From Basidiobolus meristosporus CBS 931.73 (Eukaryota; Basidiobolomycota; Basidiobolomycetes; Basidiobolales; Basidiobolaceae), in NCBI GenBank assembly GCA_002104905.1, contig MCFE01000001.1:124001-188000 (forward strand): a stretch of 64,000 bases of DNA. Reading direction: 5' to 3'. The position numbers and the translations under genes are program-made. Under the pieces are notes generated by a model. That model was not told the DNA's origin and made no database searches. It saw only the letters and a program-made list of their open reading frames with translations. Below are positions 44,565 through 55,304 of this stretch, piece by piece. Numbering within the stretch: position 1 is the first letter of the stretch; each line of letters starts with the position of its first letter.

Positions 44565-46050
44565 AGGGGGTTGGAGTAGTTGTCTTTGATCTTGCTAGTT
44601 GACATTCTTGGCATGACTGGATGGTTTGTGCTATGTCCCTTTTCATCTTTGGCCACCACACATTTTGTTTCATTATGTCATATGTACCTTGTGTTCCCAA
44701 GTGACCAAATCCCTTATGGAGCTTTTGTAGGGTATCTGCTTGGCATGCATGTGAGACAAAGGGTACAGGTCCCAAGTTGGGTATGCGTCAATAAAGTACT
44801 TCATCTTCTCCAAAGGTAAAGTGGTTTGCTGCTTGTTGTATTTTTTCCCTGATTTCTGTAGAGGCCTCTAGGGGAATGTTGCCTATGGATAAGTACTCTG
44901 GTAAGTACTTAGGCCAGTCTTTATCAAGTTCAATCAAAAACAGATCTTGGAGTCCAGGGTTTTGTGAAATTGCATCCGCAGCCAGGTTGTTTTTCCTGGT
45001 ATATAATGGATCTGGAAGTCATATATCTGTAACAGTGCAGTCCAGTGTGCCATTTGTTGTGATAGCTGTTTCTGTGTGGTAAGGTACTTTAGCAAGTTGT
45101 GGTCTGTAAATATCTTGAACTGTTGTCCCTCTAAGTAGGGTTGCCACTTCTTGACACAATGTATGATTGCCAGTAGTTCCCGCTCATGTACAGGAAAGTT
45201 ACTTCCTGCTTGCAAGAGTTTCTTTGATTTGTATGCAATGGGGTGTTTGTTTGGCTTGGTGTCTTCTTGTACTAGTATTCCTCCAACCGCAAAGTCAGAT
45301 GCATTAGTGTACACCTTGAATGGCTTTGCAAAGTTGGGGTACATCAGGATAGGTGTCTTGAATAGTGCATCTTTCAACTGTTGGAAAGCCGTATTACACA
45401 ATGATGTCCATTCAAACAGTTGTCCTTTCTGCGTGAGGTTAGTCAGGGGTAAGGCTTTCTCTGCAAAGTCTTTGACAAACCATTGGTAGTAGGATGCTAG
45501 TCCAAGAAAGGATTGCACCTTGGTGATGGATCCAGGTTGTTTCCATTCATGGATTGCTTGCATTTTCTGTGGGTCCACTTCAATCCCCTTTGCTGACACT
45601 ATATGTACAAGGTACTCAATGGATGGCATCAGGAACATGCATTTTGCTCTTGATGCAAATAGTTGATGTTTTTGTAGTATGGTGAACACTATGCATAGGT
45701 GGTTGAGATGTTTATCTGTTTTCTTACTGAATACTAATATGTTGTCTAGGTACACAACAACAAACTTGCCCAAGGTGTTCTACAAATATAGAGTTCATCA
45801 ACAATTGGAAGGTTGCCAGAGCATTGGTTAGACCAATACTCATAACAACAAATTTGTAATGGCCAAAAGGTGTGTTGAATGTGGTTTTTGGTATATCACC
45901 CCTTTTGACTTGTATTTGGTGGTAACCTAACTGTAGGTCTATTATTGAGAATACTTGTGCTCCATACAAGAGGTCAAGCACCACATTAATATGGGTAACG
46001 GATATGCATTTTGCACTGTTGTGGCATTCAAAGTGTGATAACCAATACAG
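44565..46050 (-). pseudogene. Gypsy RT, RNase H and integrase finger, broken
   Basis: Frames 45984-45724 (FSIIDLQLGYHQIQV, FGHYKFVVMSIGLTNALATF), 45773-44934 (VVYLDNILVFS, with the YxDD Asp pair altered to [18 protein letters not shown]; RNase H VYTNASDFAVGG) and 44775-44554 (HKGFGHLGTQGTYD, SCQECQLARS). The altered catalytic residue and the frameshifts show decay. Confidence 0.87.
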
Positions 46051-46054
46051 AGTT

Positions 46055-46866
46055 GAAGTGTTGTGGTAGGGTAAACATACCTCCCACAGACAAGTTTATT
46101 CATATAGCCATTATGATGTAATTATCCATATTTTATCTTATCAGTATTATCCCATTCTTCTTTTGCCCATATTATCAGTATTATCCCCATATGATGTTTA
46201 CCCTGATTAGTTATTAGCATTAGTTATCCCAGATGTTATTCAGCCTTGTGATCAGTGTATGTATCTACATAAGGCAAGTACCCACGTCAGTACCCATGAC
46301 ACATGACTTAGGTCTGTGTTACTATCCCTACCATTTCAATACCATATATGGTATTTCTATGTGGCACAGGTTTCAGACTACTGATTCCTGATTGGTTGGA
46401 TGTGCTGTGCCTTTTAGAACCTTCCAGGACATTCTTAGCATATTTTTGGCTCATAGTGATGTCATCAAGAATTCCACTGATACCTAGAATCTTCTAGAAC
46501 CTTGTCATTAGTAATCACTTGGCAATCAGGAAAAGTATTTAAGGGAAAGCAATCCCTCATTAATAAATCATCCCTTCTATCAGTAACACTTCTACCTTAT
46601 TGATTAGCAGTTGATCACTGCACCTGCCTTCAACAGTACATCTCAGACCTGCCATCAAGGAGCTTTTTGGGGTAGCACACAAGACACACAGAGGCCTTTG
46701 GAGACACTTGGAGCACCCAGGAAGCTAGAGAAGCAGGAGCTTTTACCATAGTGATATATTCACAAAGACACAAGCAGTTTAGACACAGAGGTTATTGCAC
46801 CCATCAGACACCTCACACACCTTGAGTTGTGTAGCTTCTCCCAGGAGTACCTCTACATCACCACAG
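46055..46866 (+). repeat. Solo LTR interrupting gypsy RT
   Basis: About 810 bp of TG...CA type (TGTTGTGGTAGGGTAAACAT ... CATCACCACA). Removing it nearly rejoins the RT reading before LCIGYHTLNATTV. Borders are good to a few bases. Related to the inverted copy at about 52215-53268. Confidence 0.7.
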
Positions 46867-46880
46867 TGTGGCAATTTTCT

Positions 46881-47165
46881 TCATTGTAAATAAGACAGGT
46901 GCACCCCTTGGTACTTGCTAGGGTGGATCCACCCTTTACGCAAGTATACTTCTAAATACTCATGTAACACCTCCATTTCTTTAGGGTTCAACCAATATGG
47001 GGCCCAACTGACAGGTCTACTCTGTATTAACTCAATCTCATGGTATACCTCACGTTCTGGTGGTAAGTGTGGGATTTCCTCAGGGAACACATTGGAAAAT
47101 TCTTCAACCAGGCATTGTACTTGGGGATTAATGGGTTGTTCACTCTTCCCATGAGTAACATACAC
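46881..47165 (-). pseudogene. Gypsy protease-RT linker, broken
   Basis: Contains FSNVFPEEIPHLPPEREVYHEIEL and YWLNPKEMEVLHEYLEVYLRK, corresponding to the same linker in the intact element ([20 protein letters not shown]). Confidence 0.85.
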
Positions 47166-47213
47166 CAGGAAAGATGTTCTCTCATTATCCTCCTTATTAA
47201 CCTTGGTAAATTG

Positions 47214-47795
47214 CTACTTTGATAGTGGCTTCTTCTCATTGGCTAGTTGCCTTTGAAGGTTAGCTTGTGGTCTCAAGGTAACCCAGCTGTTGCCTTCCTG
47301 GATTGTAACCTCTTGTGTTCTCCAATCTGTTGGGGGGTTAAACCTCACATGCCAACTTTGCCCTAGAATTATATCAAAGTTTGCATTTGGTATTACTGCA
47401 GGGGTTATGGTACTGGCATGAGTGCCTAGTGTTGACATGCTTGGTTTGGTTCTGTGGTTCACTTGTTTGGGGTGTTGTGCTGCAAAGCAAATCAATGTGG
47501 GGTTGCAGTGTTGCTTTGGGGGTTGTAGTTGGTTAACTAACTCCTTGGATATATATGTGTCCACTGCTCCACTATCCAAGAGTATGTCAACAGATATGTC
47601 ATTCACAGTTCCTTCCAATACTAATAACTTTGGATGGATCTGTAGGCTAGTAGCATCAACCACATTAATTAGCTGGTATACCTTATGATTGACTGTCTGA
47701 ATGGACTGCAATGTGTTCCTTGTTTGTGGTTGTACAGGATAATCTTGTAATAGGTGACCATGTTTCTTACAGTAAAAACATAGTCCCATTTTCAT
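47214..47795 (-). pseudogene. Gypsy zinc knuckle and protease, broken
   Basis: CFYCKKHGHLLQDYP (the last knuckle Cys is Tyr) and protease DILLDSGAVDTYIS, then DIILGQSWHVRFNP. Confidence 0.85.
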
Positions 47796-47897
47796 ACATT
47801 CTTTGTTAGATATTGTGCCCTGTTTGTGACAATATCATGTCAAGGTCCATAGGGTCTAGGTTGGGTGTGCAGAATTGTGTTGCATTGGTGGGTTTCT

Positions 47898-48581
47898 TTA
47901 TCCCTGCTCCGGTGTTTCTATTGGTAGTCCAATGTACTGGAGTGTAATGCCAACCAAATGGATAGAGTCATATTGTTTGGCTATGGCCATGGCTTTGGAC
48001 AAAGAGGTAGGGTCACCGTATTTAATTTCCAAGCATGTCTGGTAACATAGGCCTTGGAGGTAGTGTTCCATCTGTTCAGTGTCAGGCATATTGGGGATTT
48101 CAAGCATCAATGTATTGAATTGTTGGTTGTAGTCCTGAACAGTCTTTGTCTGGTTCAACTTATACAGCTTATCTCTTGCATTTTGTACTGCATTGACTGG
48201 GATAAACTGCTTTTGGAGGGCTGCCACAAAAATATCCCAGGTGTTTATACTGGGGAATAAGTTCTGTGCTATACCCTGTTTATAAAGTTTCCACCAGAGT
48301 GTAGCTTCTTTTTGGAAAAAGGTGGCAGCAAACTTGAACTTTATAATGTCTGGGTCAGCAGAAAATGTCAGGTATTGTTCCATCTCAAAGATCCAGGTTT
48401 CTAAAGTCATGGCATGTTTCTTCTCTTCAAAGATATTAGGCTTTGCTAGCTTCAAGGTATTTCCAAGGGTATTTTGTGTTGTTGTCTGTTGAGGGCTCAT
48501 AGTCAACTGTGTTAACTGTCTTTCAATCTGTGCAATATAGTCATCCATATCTTCTACACTATCAAATTTTGGGCAAGACAT
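47898..48581 (-). pseudogene. Gypsy Gag, 227 codons
   Basis: Starts MSCPKFDSVEDMDDYIAQIE. The capsid block LETWIFEMEQYLTF, ATLWWKLYKQGI and VQDYNQQFNTLMLEIPNMPD parallels the intact element's Gag at perhaps half identity. Confidence 0.87.
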
Positions 48582-48674
48582 TTTGCTTTTTAGTACTTCT
48601 GCATCAAGGGATCAAGGGTCACAGGTCAGGATTTGTGGGTGTCTTTCAAGAAGTACATTTTTTGCTGCTACCAA

Positions 48675-48935
48675 TGTTGTAATCTTGGTACAAATAGAGA
48701 TAGGATCTTGGGAATAGGTACTAAGAGTAGGTTTATTCAAAGGGATCTTAGGAGCTTGGGCTGGGATGGGTCAAGGATGGATTAAGGCTAATAACTATAA
48801 CTAACTATGTGTTCCTTTTCTTGCCTGTCCTTTTAAGTATTCCTTAACCTTGGTCCAGGCTTGGTAAGGTGGTACCATATTAGGTACTAGGCTTGTAGGT
48901 AATGTTAACTGGATTTCTGGGCCCTAACTGTAGCA
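48675..48935 (-). repeat. 5' LTR of degenerate gypsy element
   Basis: 261 bp on plus, TGTTGTAATCTTGG ... CTGTAGCA. The segmental duplication D2 starts 2-3 bp beyond its outer end. Confidence 0.75.
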
Positions 48936-49493
48936 ATTCCTTCATGTAGTTGTGGAGTTTAATGATAAATTATATTGCCTTTGAATTGATGTTTTGCCAA
49001 GTTTCCCTTGGTATTGGTTGTCAACATATGCCTGTAGAAGATCACTTGGCTCTGTCAGTATGTGTGTGCATTCACTCTCACTCTCACACACCTCCATGTT
49101 CCCAAACTCTTTCTTTCTTTCATCTCTATCCCAGCCTGGCTACCTAACCCAAGCCAGTCCAGAGCAAATATGCCCTCCAAACTCTTCTTGGGCAATATAT
49201 AAATACATACTCCAGTAAAAATAATTCCATATCATCCCTTTGAATTCTTTACCTCAACTCAAAGATACTCTTCACCCACCCCCACCTAGCCATCAGTATA
49301 CATCCATTTGTGTGCATGGGTGTATACTGGTGGCTAATTGATTTGCCAGTAGGCCTATTGCTAAGGAGTTTGGCAACTTCCTTCCATGTATTGCGTTCCT
49401 TGCCATTGCCACCCCTAACCCTATACACATTGCTCTGCTGCACTTACACTGAACAACTAATCTATCTACCCTCCCAGAAGGTTTTCCAAAGAG

Positions 49494-49566
49494 TTGCAAT
49501 TCTGGGTATTGATCCTAGTGCCTATTGCATGCAAAGCAATTGCTCTACCATTTGAGCTAAACCTGC
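49494..49566 (-). pseudogene. tRNA-Ala pseudogene (CGC changed to TGC)
   Basis: Decayed copy of 41226-41298. CpG transitions changed the anticodon from CGC to TGC and broke acceptor and T-stem pairs. Confidence 0.85.
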
Positions 49567-50071
49567 AAAGCCTGAGTGCCTTCATGTTGCCAATTACAAA
49601 TACAAATATTAATCAAGAAAAAGCTCAACACAAAGATTCAAGCCAGGGACCTTCTCTAAAGCTTGCACAACTTGCTCACTTGCACCCTCATTTGTGTTTT
49701 AAAATTGGCCTGGCCTGGCTTGGCTGACTGGCTGATTTGTTTTTCTTATCCCTCACTGTTGCCCAATTATTGCATTTAGTGCTTGAGTGACCTTGTCTTT
49801 TGTGACAGATACCTAGTATGCAAATATCCCCGCTACGTTTCTTAACAGGGTCTCATGTAGGCTGCTCTTCTTCCAGCATCTACTATGGCTGATTGCTATG
49901 CAGGAATGGAATGGTCTGGAGCTGGATCCACATTTATATACACCTCAGTATTATAGGAGATACTTGCTCTTTCTATTTGAATGGGGAATCCACACACTCT
50001 TGTTAGTTATTGCTTGGCTACGCACCTAGTATGCCATCAATTAGAAGACACTACTCACCTAAGTCTGTATA

Positions 50072-50155
50072 GCTGATTTGGCCAAGTGGTCTAAGGCAGG
50101 TGACTTAAGATCCCCTCCCTGAAACAGGGCGTAAGTTCAAACCTCACAGTCAGCA
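50072..50155 (+). pseudogene. tRNA-Leu(TAA) pseudogene
   Basis: Decayed copy of 41803-41886. Changes are at CpG sites (GCCGAG to GCCAAG, CCCGGAAACGGGG to CCCTGAAACAGGG, TTCGA to TTCAA), damaging the A and B boxes. Confidence 0.87.
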
Positions 50156-50473
50156 TCTTTTGCTCTAATTAGCTTTGGCTCTCAAATGCTACCTAATGCT
50201 GTTACTATTATCCCATATATCTGTTCTTTTGGCTGATGCCACCCACTTATAGACACAGTGACCTCAATTGGGCCTCCAATCTAATCCCCAGCTGTCACTA
50301 CCTAGCTCCCCTCAGCTTTGCCATTGACAACACTTGTTTGTGCACCATTTGCTGTCTTACCTCAATTTAATTGCCTTTTGGCACAATAAGGTACATGCTG
50401 CTTGCTTGGTTGCACCATGATCTGACCCCTGGTTAATGCTCTTTGTTTTGATTAAGGTTTGTGAAGAGATTTT

Positions 50474-52215
50474 ACTGTTCGTGGAATCATCTGGGGATAG
50501 CATTTCCTTGTTGTCTCTGAGTTTGTTGCAGCTTTCTCTCTTCTGAACACAGGGTTGCCATTTGCCAAACCTGTGGTAAGGTCTGCTCCATTATTTCCAG
50601 GTGTTGTTTTATGGATATTTGCAACAAATCAATACTGTGCAGTTGCCAAGTGCTTGGTATTTTCATCTTGTAGCCATACAGGAGATAGGAAGATGTGTAG
50701 CCTGTTTCCTCATTTTGTGATGTCCACCAGATCAACCAGGCCATTAGAAGTTTCTTGTCCCAGTTTGTGTAATCTTAGCTTAGCTTCCCAATGGTTTGTT
50801 TCAACTTTTGGTTTAGACATTTTACCCTCCCATTTCCTTGTGGTTGGTACGCACTGCTATAGTGTGCGCATATGTTCAGATGTTCAAAAAGTGTTTTTAG
50901 GACTTTGTTTGTAATAGTGGATGCTTGGTTGCTGACAATGTGTGCTGGGCATCCATATATAGGGATGAACTCTGCTAATAGAAATCTGACTACAGCTTCT
51001 GTATTGCATTTTGCTCATGCTACTGCCATAGGCCATTGGGTAAGGAAGTCAATACTAATAGATATGTATCTATTTCCTTGCTATGTAGGAGGTATGGGGC
51101 CTATGAATTCTGGACTGATCACCTTGAATAGATACATAGCTTTGAGGTGCATTTGTTGGGGCATTGCATGTGGTAGTTGTTTTGCATAATTGTTGCATAT
51201 CCTGCATGCCTTAACCACTTGTACTGTTGCATATAGCTGTGGGGCACTATACTATTGTTTTACTTGGTCCCAAGTTCCTTGGATACCTAAGTGTATAGTG
51301 TTGTAAATTTGCTCCACCTCCTTGTATCCTTGTCATTCAGGTAGTACTTCCCAAGATGGTTGTTGCTTCAAGAAAAATCTGTTTTCTTTATGTAAAATTT
51401 TTTGACTTAGTTCTAGTATACTTTGTTTTATCTCCCAGGTAGCTCCCTCCACTAATGTTTCCATTTGTAGAAATTTCAGCGCTGCAAAATAATATGAAAG
51501 GGCCAACCCCTGAATGCTCCTGATTTGCTTGATCTGTGGAATTTTTAGTGGAATTTTGGTGACTTCTACCAGTCATGACAAGGCATGTGCAGGGTTCCTT
51601 TTTCTTTTTTGGTGATGTATTGAGAACATATACTCCATAAGAATTATACTACATCTGGCAATGTATCATACCAGGTTTGGCATGTTGAATAAATTTAATA
51701 ATGCTTGGTGGTCTGTATATAATCTAAAAGATTGCCCCACTAGGTAGTGTCAGAATTGTTTTATTGCCCAATAACCACTATGCCTTCCAGGTGTGAGCTA
51801 AAATAGATTCTTTCAGAGCCTTGTGTAGTACAACTGGCACATTGTAATAAACACTCTCTCCCATTTTGTTTGTTTGGCTGGGATAGGGTTGCACCTAACC
51901 TTTCTTTGGAAGCATCAGTTGTTAACCAAAATTCTTGGTCATAATCTGAGTATTGTAGTATAGGTGCTTTGGTAAATTGTTGTTTTAGTTCTTGGCAGGC
52001 ATTGTTCTGCGCTTGTTCCCATAAAAATCTATTGCCTGTCTTAGTCAAGTTGGTTAGAGGGTAAGCAATTTTAGCACAATCCTTATTAAAGCTCTGGAAG
52101 TGGCCCACTGACTGTAGAAAGAAAACTACTTCTTTACTGTCCTGTGGAGGTTGCATATTTATGTACTTGTCCACCCTGGCTGGGCCCATTGTGGTGGTGT
52201 ATAAGTCCAAGGGAG
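50474..52215 (-). pseudogene. Degenerate gypsy pol fragment: RNase H and integrase
   Basis: Minus-strand remains include 52270-51761 with FNKDCAKIAYPLTNLTKTGN and a recognisable RNase H start (FWLTTDASKERLGATLSQ), and an integrase-end remnant at 50744-50487 (SYLLYGYKMKIPS). Between them, short frames and many stops. It is a third gypsy family, distinct from the two above. Confidence 0.7.
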
Positions 52216-53268
52216 AGATATGTCCAACACTCCTCAAGTGTTTTGTGTGTGGGGTGCTCACCAGGTGCAATAACCACTGGCAAAAGCTTGCTAGGTATAC
52301 TTGGGTTTTGTCTCTACTCTATAGTGAAGGGGAATTAAGCCCCAAGCTTGTCAAGGGAAAACTATTGAGCTTCAATCCCCAACTTAGTTGGTATCTTAAC
52401 AAAAGTATGTGCTGGGTTCAGCATTCTTTGAGATAACAACTTACTAAAACTTACAAAGTCAAAGCAACTGCAAACTCCACCAGCAGGGACTTGATAAGAA
52501 TGCAGCTGTGGTCAATAGTTACAAAGCCAGAAAAGTATCTTTGCCTGTACAAGAACAAACTTGGGAAAGAGTCAAACATAATAAAAGATACATACTCAGA
52601 GTATTCCTCACAAGTAGTGCCTCCAAGGCCAGTTGGCTGTCAGCACAGTCTTCTGGGAGTGTCATGTGGTCAAAGGTTGGAGTTCAGGTAGTAGCAGATA
52701 GCAGTGATCACACTAATCAACAAGTTGGTATATTGATAAAAGGGATGATGATTTATTGCTGAGGGATTGCCTCCCTTATATACTTTTCTCACTGGCAAAG
52801 TGACTACTAATCATGGTGCTCCAGAAGGTTCTGGTGGATCAAATAGAAATCTTAATGGCATCAGAATGAGCTAAGAATGCTCTAAGTAGGTGCCAGAAGG
52901 TTCTAAGAGGCGCAGCACACCCAACCAATCAGGAATTGATATTCTGAAACCTGTGTAGCATAATGATACCATAAACAGTATGGAAATGGTAGGGATAGTG
53001 ACACAGTTTGGTCAGGTGTCATGGGTACTGGCACGGGTACCTGTCTAATGAAGAAGCACTTACGTCAAGTAACCTTACATAAAGTGAGGGATAACTTATG
53101 CAATAAGGTAAGCAGGGGTGATAGTCAGCCAGCTAATGAAATAATACTGATCAAGTAAGACAAATGTGATTAAACTGAAATAAGGGTAGTAGAGAAATAG
53201 GGAAGTAGAAAATATGGGAATGAGCACATCTGTCAGTGGGTGTGACTTTCACCCCACTACACTGTTTC
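52215..53268 (-). repeat. Degenerate LTR related to 46055-46866, opposite orientation
   Basis: Reads as the reverse complement of the 46055-46866 LTR (for example AATGGTAGGGATAGTGACAC against GTTACTATCCCTACCATTTC, and CCAACCAATCAGGAATTGAT against ATTCCTGATTGGTTGGATGT). It splits a gypsy RT. Borders approximate. Confidence 0.6.
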
Positions 53269-53880
53269 CAATCCTTTATTGGATATCTTATGTCCAAGAT
53301 ATCAAAGTTTTTCTTCCATTTGAATGCATTTGGTTTGTTTGCGTTTCATGTTTGCATGTTGTAGGATCTTGAATACTTGTTGCAGATGGAATTGGTGTTC
53401 CTCCAGCCTTTTTGAGTAGATTATGATATTATCTATAGAGATGAGCACATAATTCCACAATTGCTCTCAAAAAAGGTGGTTCATTGCTTATTGAAATGTT
53501 GCTGAGGCATTTGTGGGACCAAAGGGCAAAATGTCAAACTCATATAGTCCCCATTTGGTGACAAAAGCTGTCTTTTCTTGACTGCTTGGTTCTATCATTA
53601 TCTGCCAGTAGCCAGAGGCAGCATCCAGGGTAGTATAGTAAGTAGCTTGGGCTAGTGCATCTAACAGTGCTTCAGTTTTTGGTAGAGGATAGGCATCCTT
53701 TTGATTGCATTAATTTTGATAGTCTTTATAGACGCATTTTATATCATTGTTTCTCTATAAACATGACTAAGGAAGCTCAAGGGGATGTAGATAGGGTTAC
53801 CACTTCTTGTTGTATCACCTCCTGTAGTTCTTGTTGAATTCAGTCATTTTCTTTTTTTGAGACTCTATAGTAAGATTGGG
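53269..53880 (-). pseudogene. Degenerate gypsy RT fragment
   Basis: Minus-strand reading shows an RT palm (LDAASGYWQIMIEP, KTAFVTKWGLYEFDILPFG, NASATFQ) and YLGHKISNKG, broken by stops. It continues the element at 50474-52215 across the inserted LTR. Confidence 0.7.
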
Positions 53881-53899
53881 TTTGGGATTGAGAAGAGAT

Positions 53900-54480
53900 T
53901 TTTGCTGAAAGGGAGCAATATGAGCCCAATCTGTAAACATGCCATTGGATTAATAATTGATATGGCAAGACTTATAATTCATTCTCAAGTATTATTCCAT
54001 AGCTTTTGGGTGGAATCAATTGCTACAGCTGATCATCCTTAAATAAGAGTTGTGGCAGAGTACTTTGCATTGCAATATTCTGAGGAATATTGGAAGTGAT
54101 GTGGAGAACTAGAGGATTTACATGTTATTCACTTGTAGATTTATTGATTAAAAGTATGGGATTTATACTTTTAATAAGGTAGAGCAAAAAAACATGTAGA
54201 TTTTGTTAAGGAAGGTCCCAAGAATATGTGTGCAAAGTTTGGGGGCTTTTGGACAACTTTGAGAAAGATCATAATCTGGGTACCTGATAATTTGGTGAAA
54301 ATATTTTAAGTAAATCCCAACAAGAAATTTGGTCAGGACAGAATGCTAATCAAAGAATAAGATCTATGTGACTAATTTAGCATGAATATTTTGGTGACAA
54401 CTTAATAATTACAACACTTTGTACTTCTACTCCATTTGAGGCCTAGTATGGATACAGACCAAGTGCAGAGCACTCAATAA
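53900..54480 (+). pseudogene. Copia integrase fragment split by an LTR
   Basis: At 53920-54042 it reads ICKHAIGLIIDMARLIIHSQ, the region after the integrase Glu. At 54428-54475 it resumes with TPFE then YGYRPSAEH. An LTR of the copia family (about 54065-54425) lies between. Confidence 0.7.
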
Positions 54481-54790
54481 TATTTGTTTGCACAGCAAAT
54501 GTTAACAAAATGCCCAAATTTCTTGATGGGATTTACTTAGAATACTTTCACCAAATTATCAGGTATCCAGATTGTGATCTCTCTCAGAGTTATCCAAAGG
54601 CCCCCAAACTTTGCACACATATTCTTGGGACCTTCCTTAACAAACTCTACATGTTTATTTGTGCTACTTCATCAAAAGTATAAATAACATGCTTCTGATC
54701 AATAAATCTACAAGTAAATACAATGTAAATCTTCTAGTTCTCCACATAACTTCCAATACTCCTCAGAATATTGCACAAAGTCAGTCAAAA
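54065..54790. repeat. Inverted pair of copia LTRs
   Basis: A sense LTR (about 54065-54425, TATTGGAAGTGATGTGGAGA ... AACAAGAAATTTGGTCAGGA) is followed at about 54500-54785 by an antisense one (AATTTCTTGATGGGATTTAC ... CACATAACTTCCAATACTCC). They could form a long hairpin. Confidence 0.7.
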
Positions 54791-54858
54791 TTTGAGCCAA
54801 AGAGTTATTCCCAAGTGCTTATAGTACCTGAAACTTCCCAAATGTGGTTTCTTTGCAA

Positions 54859-55190
54859 CTAATAAAGAGCTATATAGCTATTGCCATGATAGGTCAATGC
54901 TGCTATATTGGCTTCCATAGCTGCTGTCCAGTTTTGACTTGAAGGGCCCGGAGAGTTTCCAGCACATCGTGGATAGACCAGACTGAAAAAGCAAACAATT
55001 TCTGAAGCCTCACTGACTCGAAGGATCCCGGATTGACTAGCAAACCAATCCGTCAATGAGTAATCTCCAATCTGGCTGTCAGTCAAGTGGAAACTCAAGA
55101 TGCGGTATTGGCTCGGAGGGGCATGGGGAAACTGCCAAAATATGGACCGCAGCGTTGGGGTTTTAAGCGCATCAAGTGATTTATTTCGGA
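54859..55190 (-). other. Open minus-strand frame, possible 3' exon or chance ORF
   Basis: Open from about 55190 (after ...CCGTAAG) to TAG at 54859, including SFHLTDSQIGDYSLTDWFAS and EIVCFFSLVYPRCAGN. It could be a terminal exon of the sacsin-like gene if that gene splices at GAAAG|GTGAGC near 55320, or it may be unrelated. No family recognised. Confidence 0.25.
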
Positions 55191-55304
55191 TCTTACGGCG
55201 GGGATCGGGGTATAAACATTAGTGGACGGGTGTATGAGTTGGGTAAATGGTAGGGGGGGGGGGCGGTGAGGGGAGAGGAGTGACTACTGAGGCGGCGATG
55301 GTGT

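Larger units (their letters stand above)
44562..48935 (-). mobile_element. Degenerate Ty3/gypsy element, 3' end missing
   Basis: The 5' LTR is at 48675-48935, with PBS TGGTAGCAGC directly inside it. Gag, protease, RT, RNase H and the integrase finger follow with many breaks. The element is cut at 44562 by the opposite-strand LTR, so the integrase core and 3' LTR are lost. An unrelated LTR (about 46055-46866) interrupts RT. Confidence 0.85.
48938..50473. repeat. Segmental duplication, CpG-decayed copy (D2)
   Basis: About 1.54 kb matching D1 (40664-42204). Almost all differences that I read are CpG to TpG or CpA, for example GACG/GATG, GCCGAG/GCCAAG, CCTCGG/CCTTGG, CCCGG/CCTGG. It has lost a few CT repeats. 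Confidence 0.88.
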
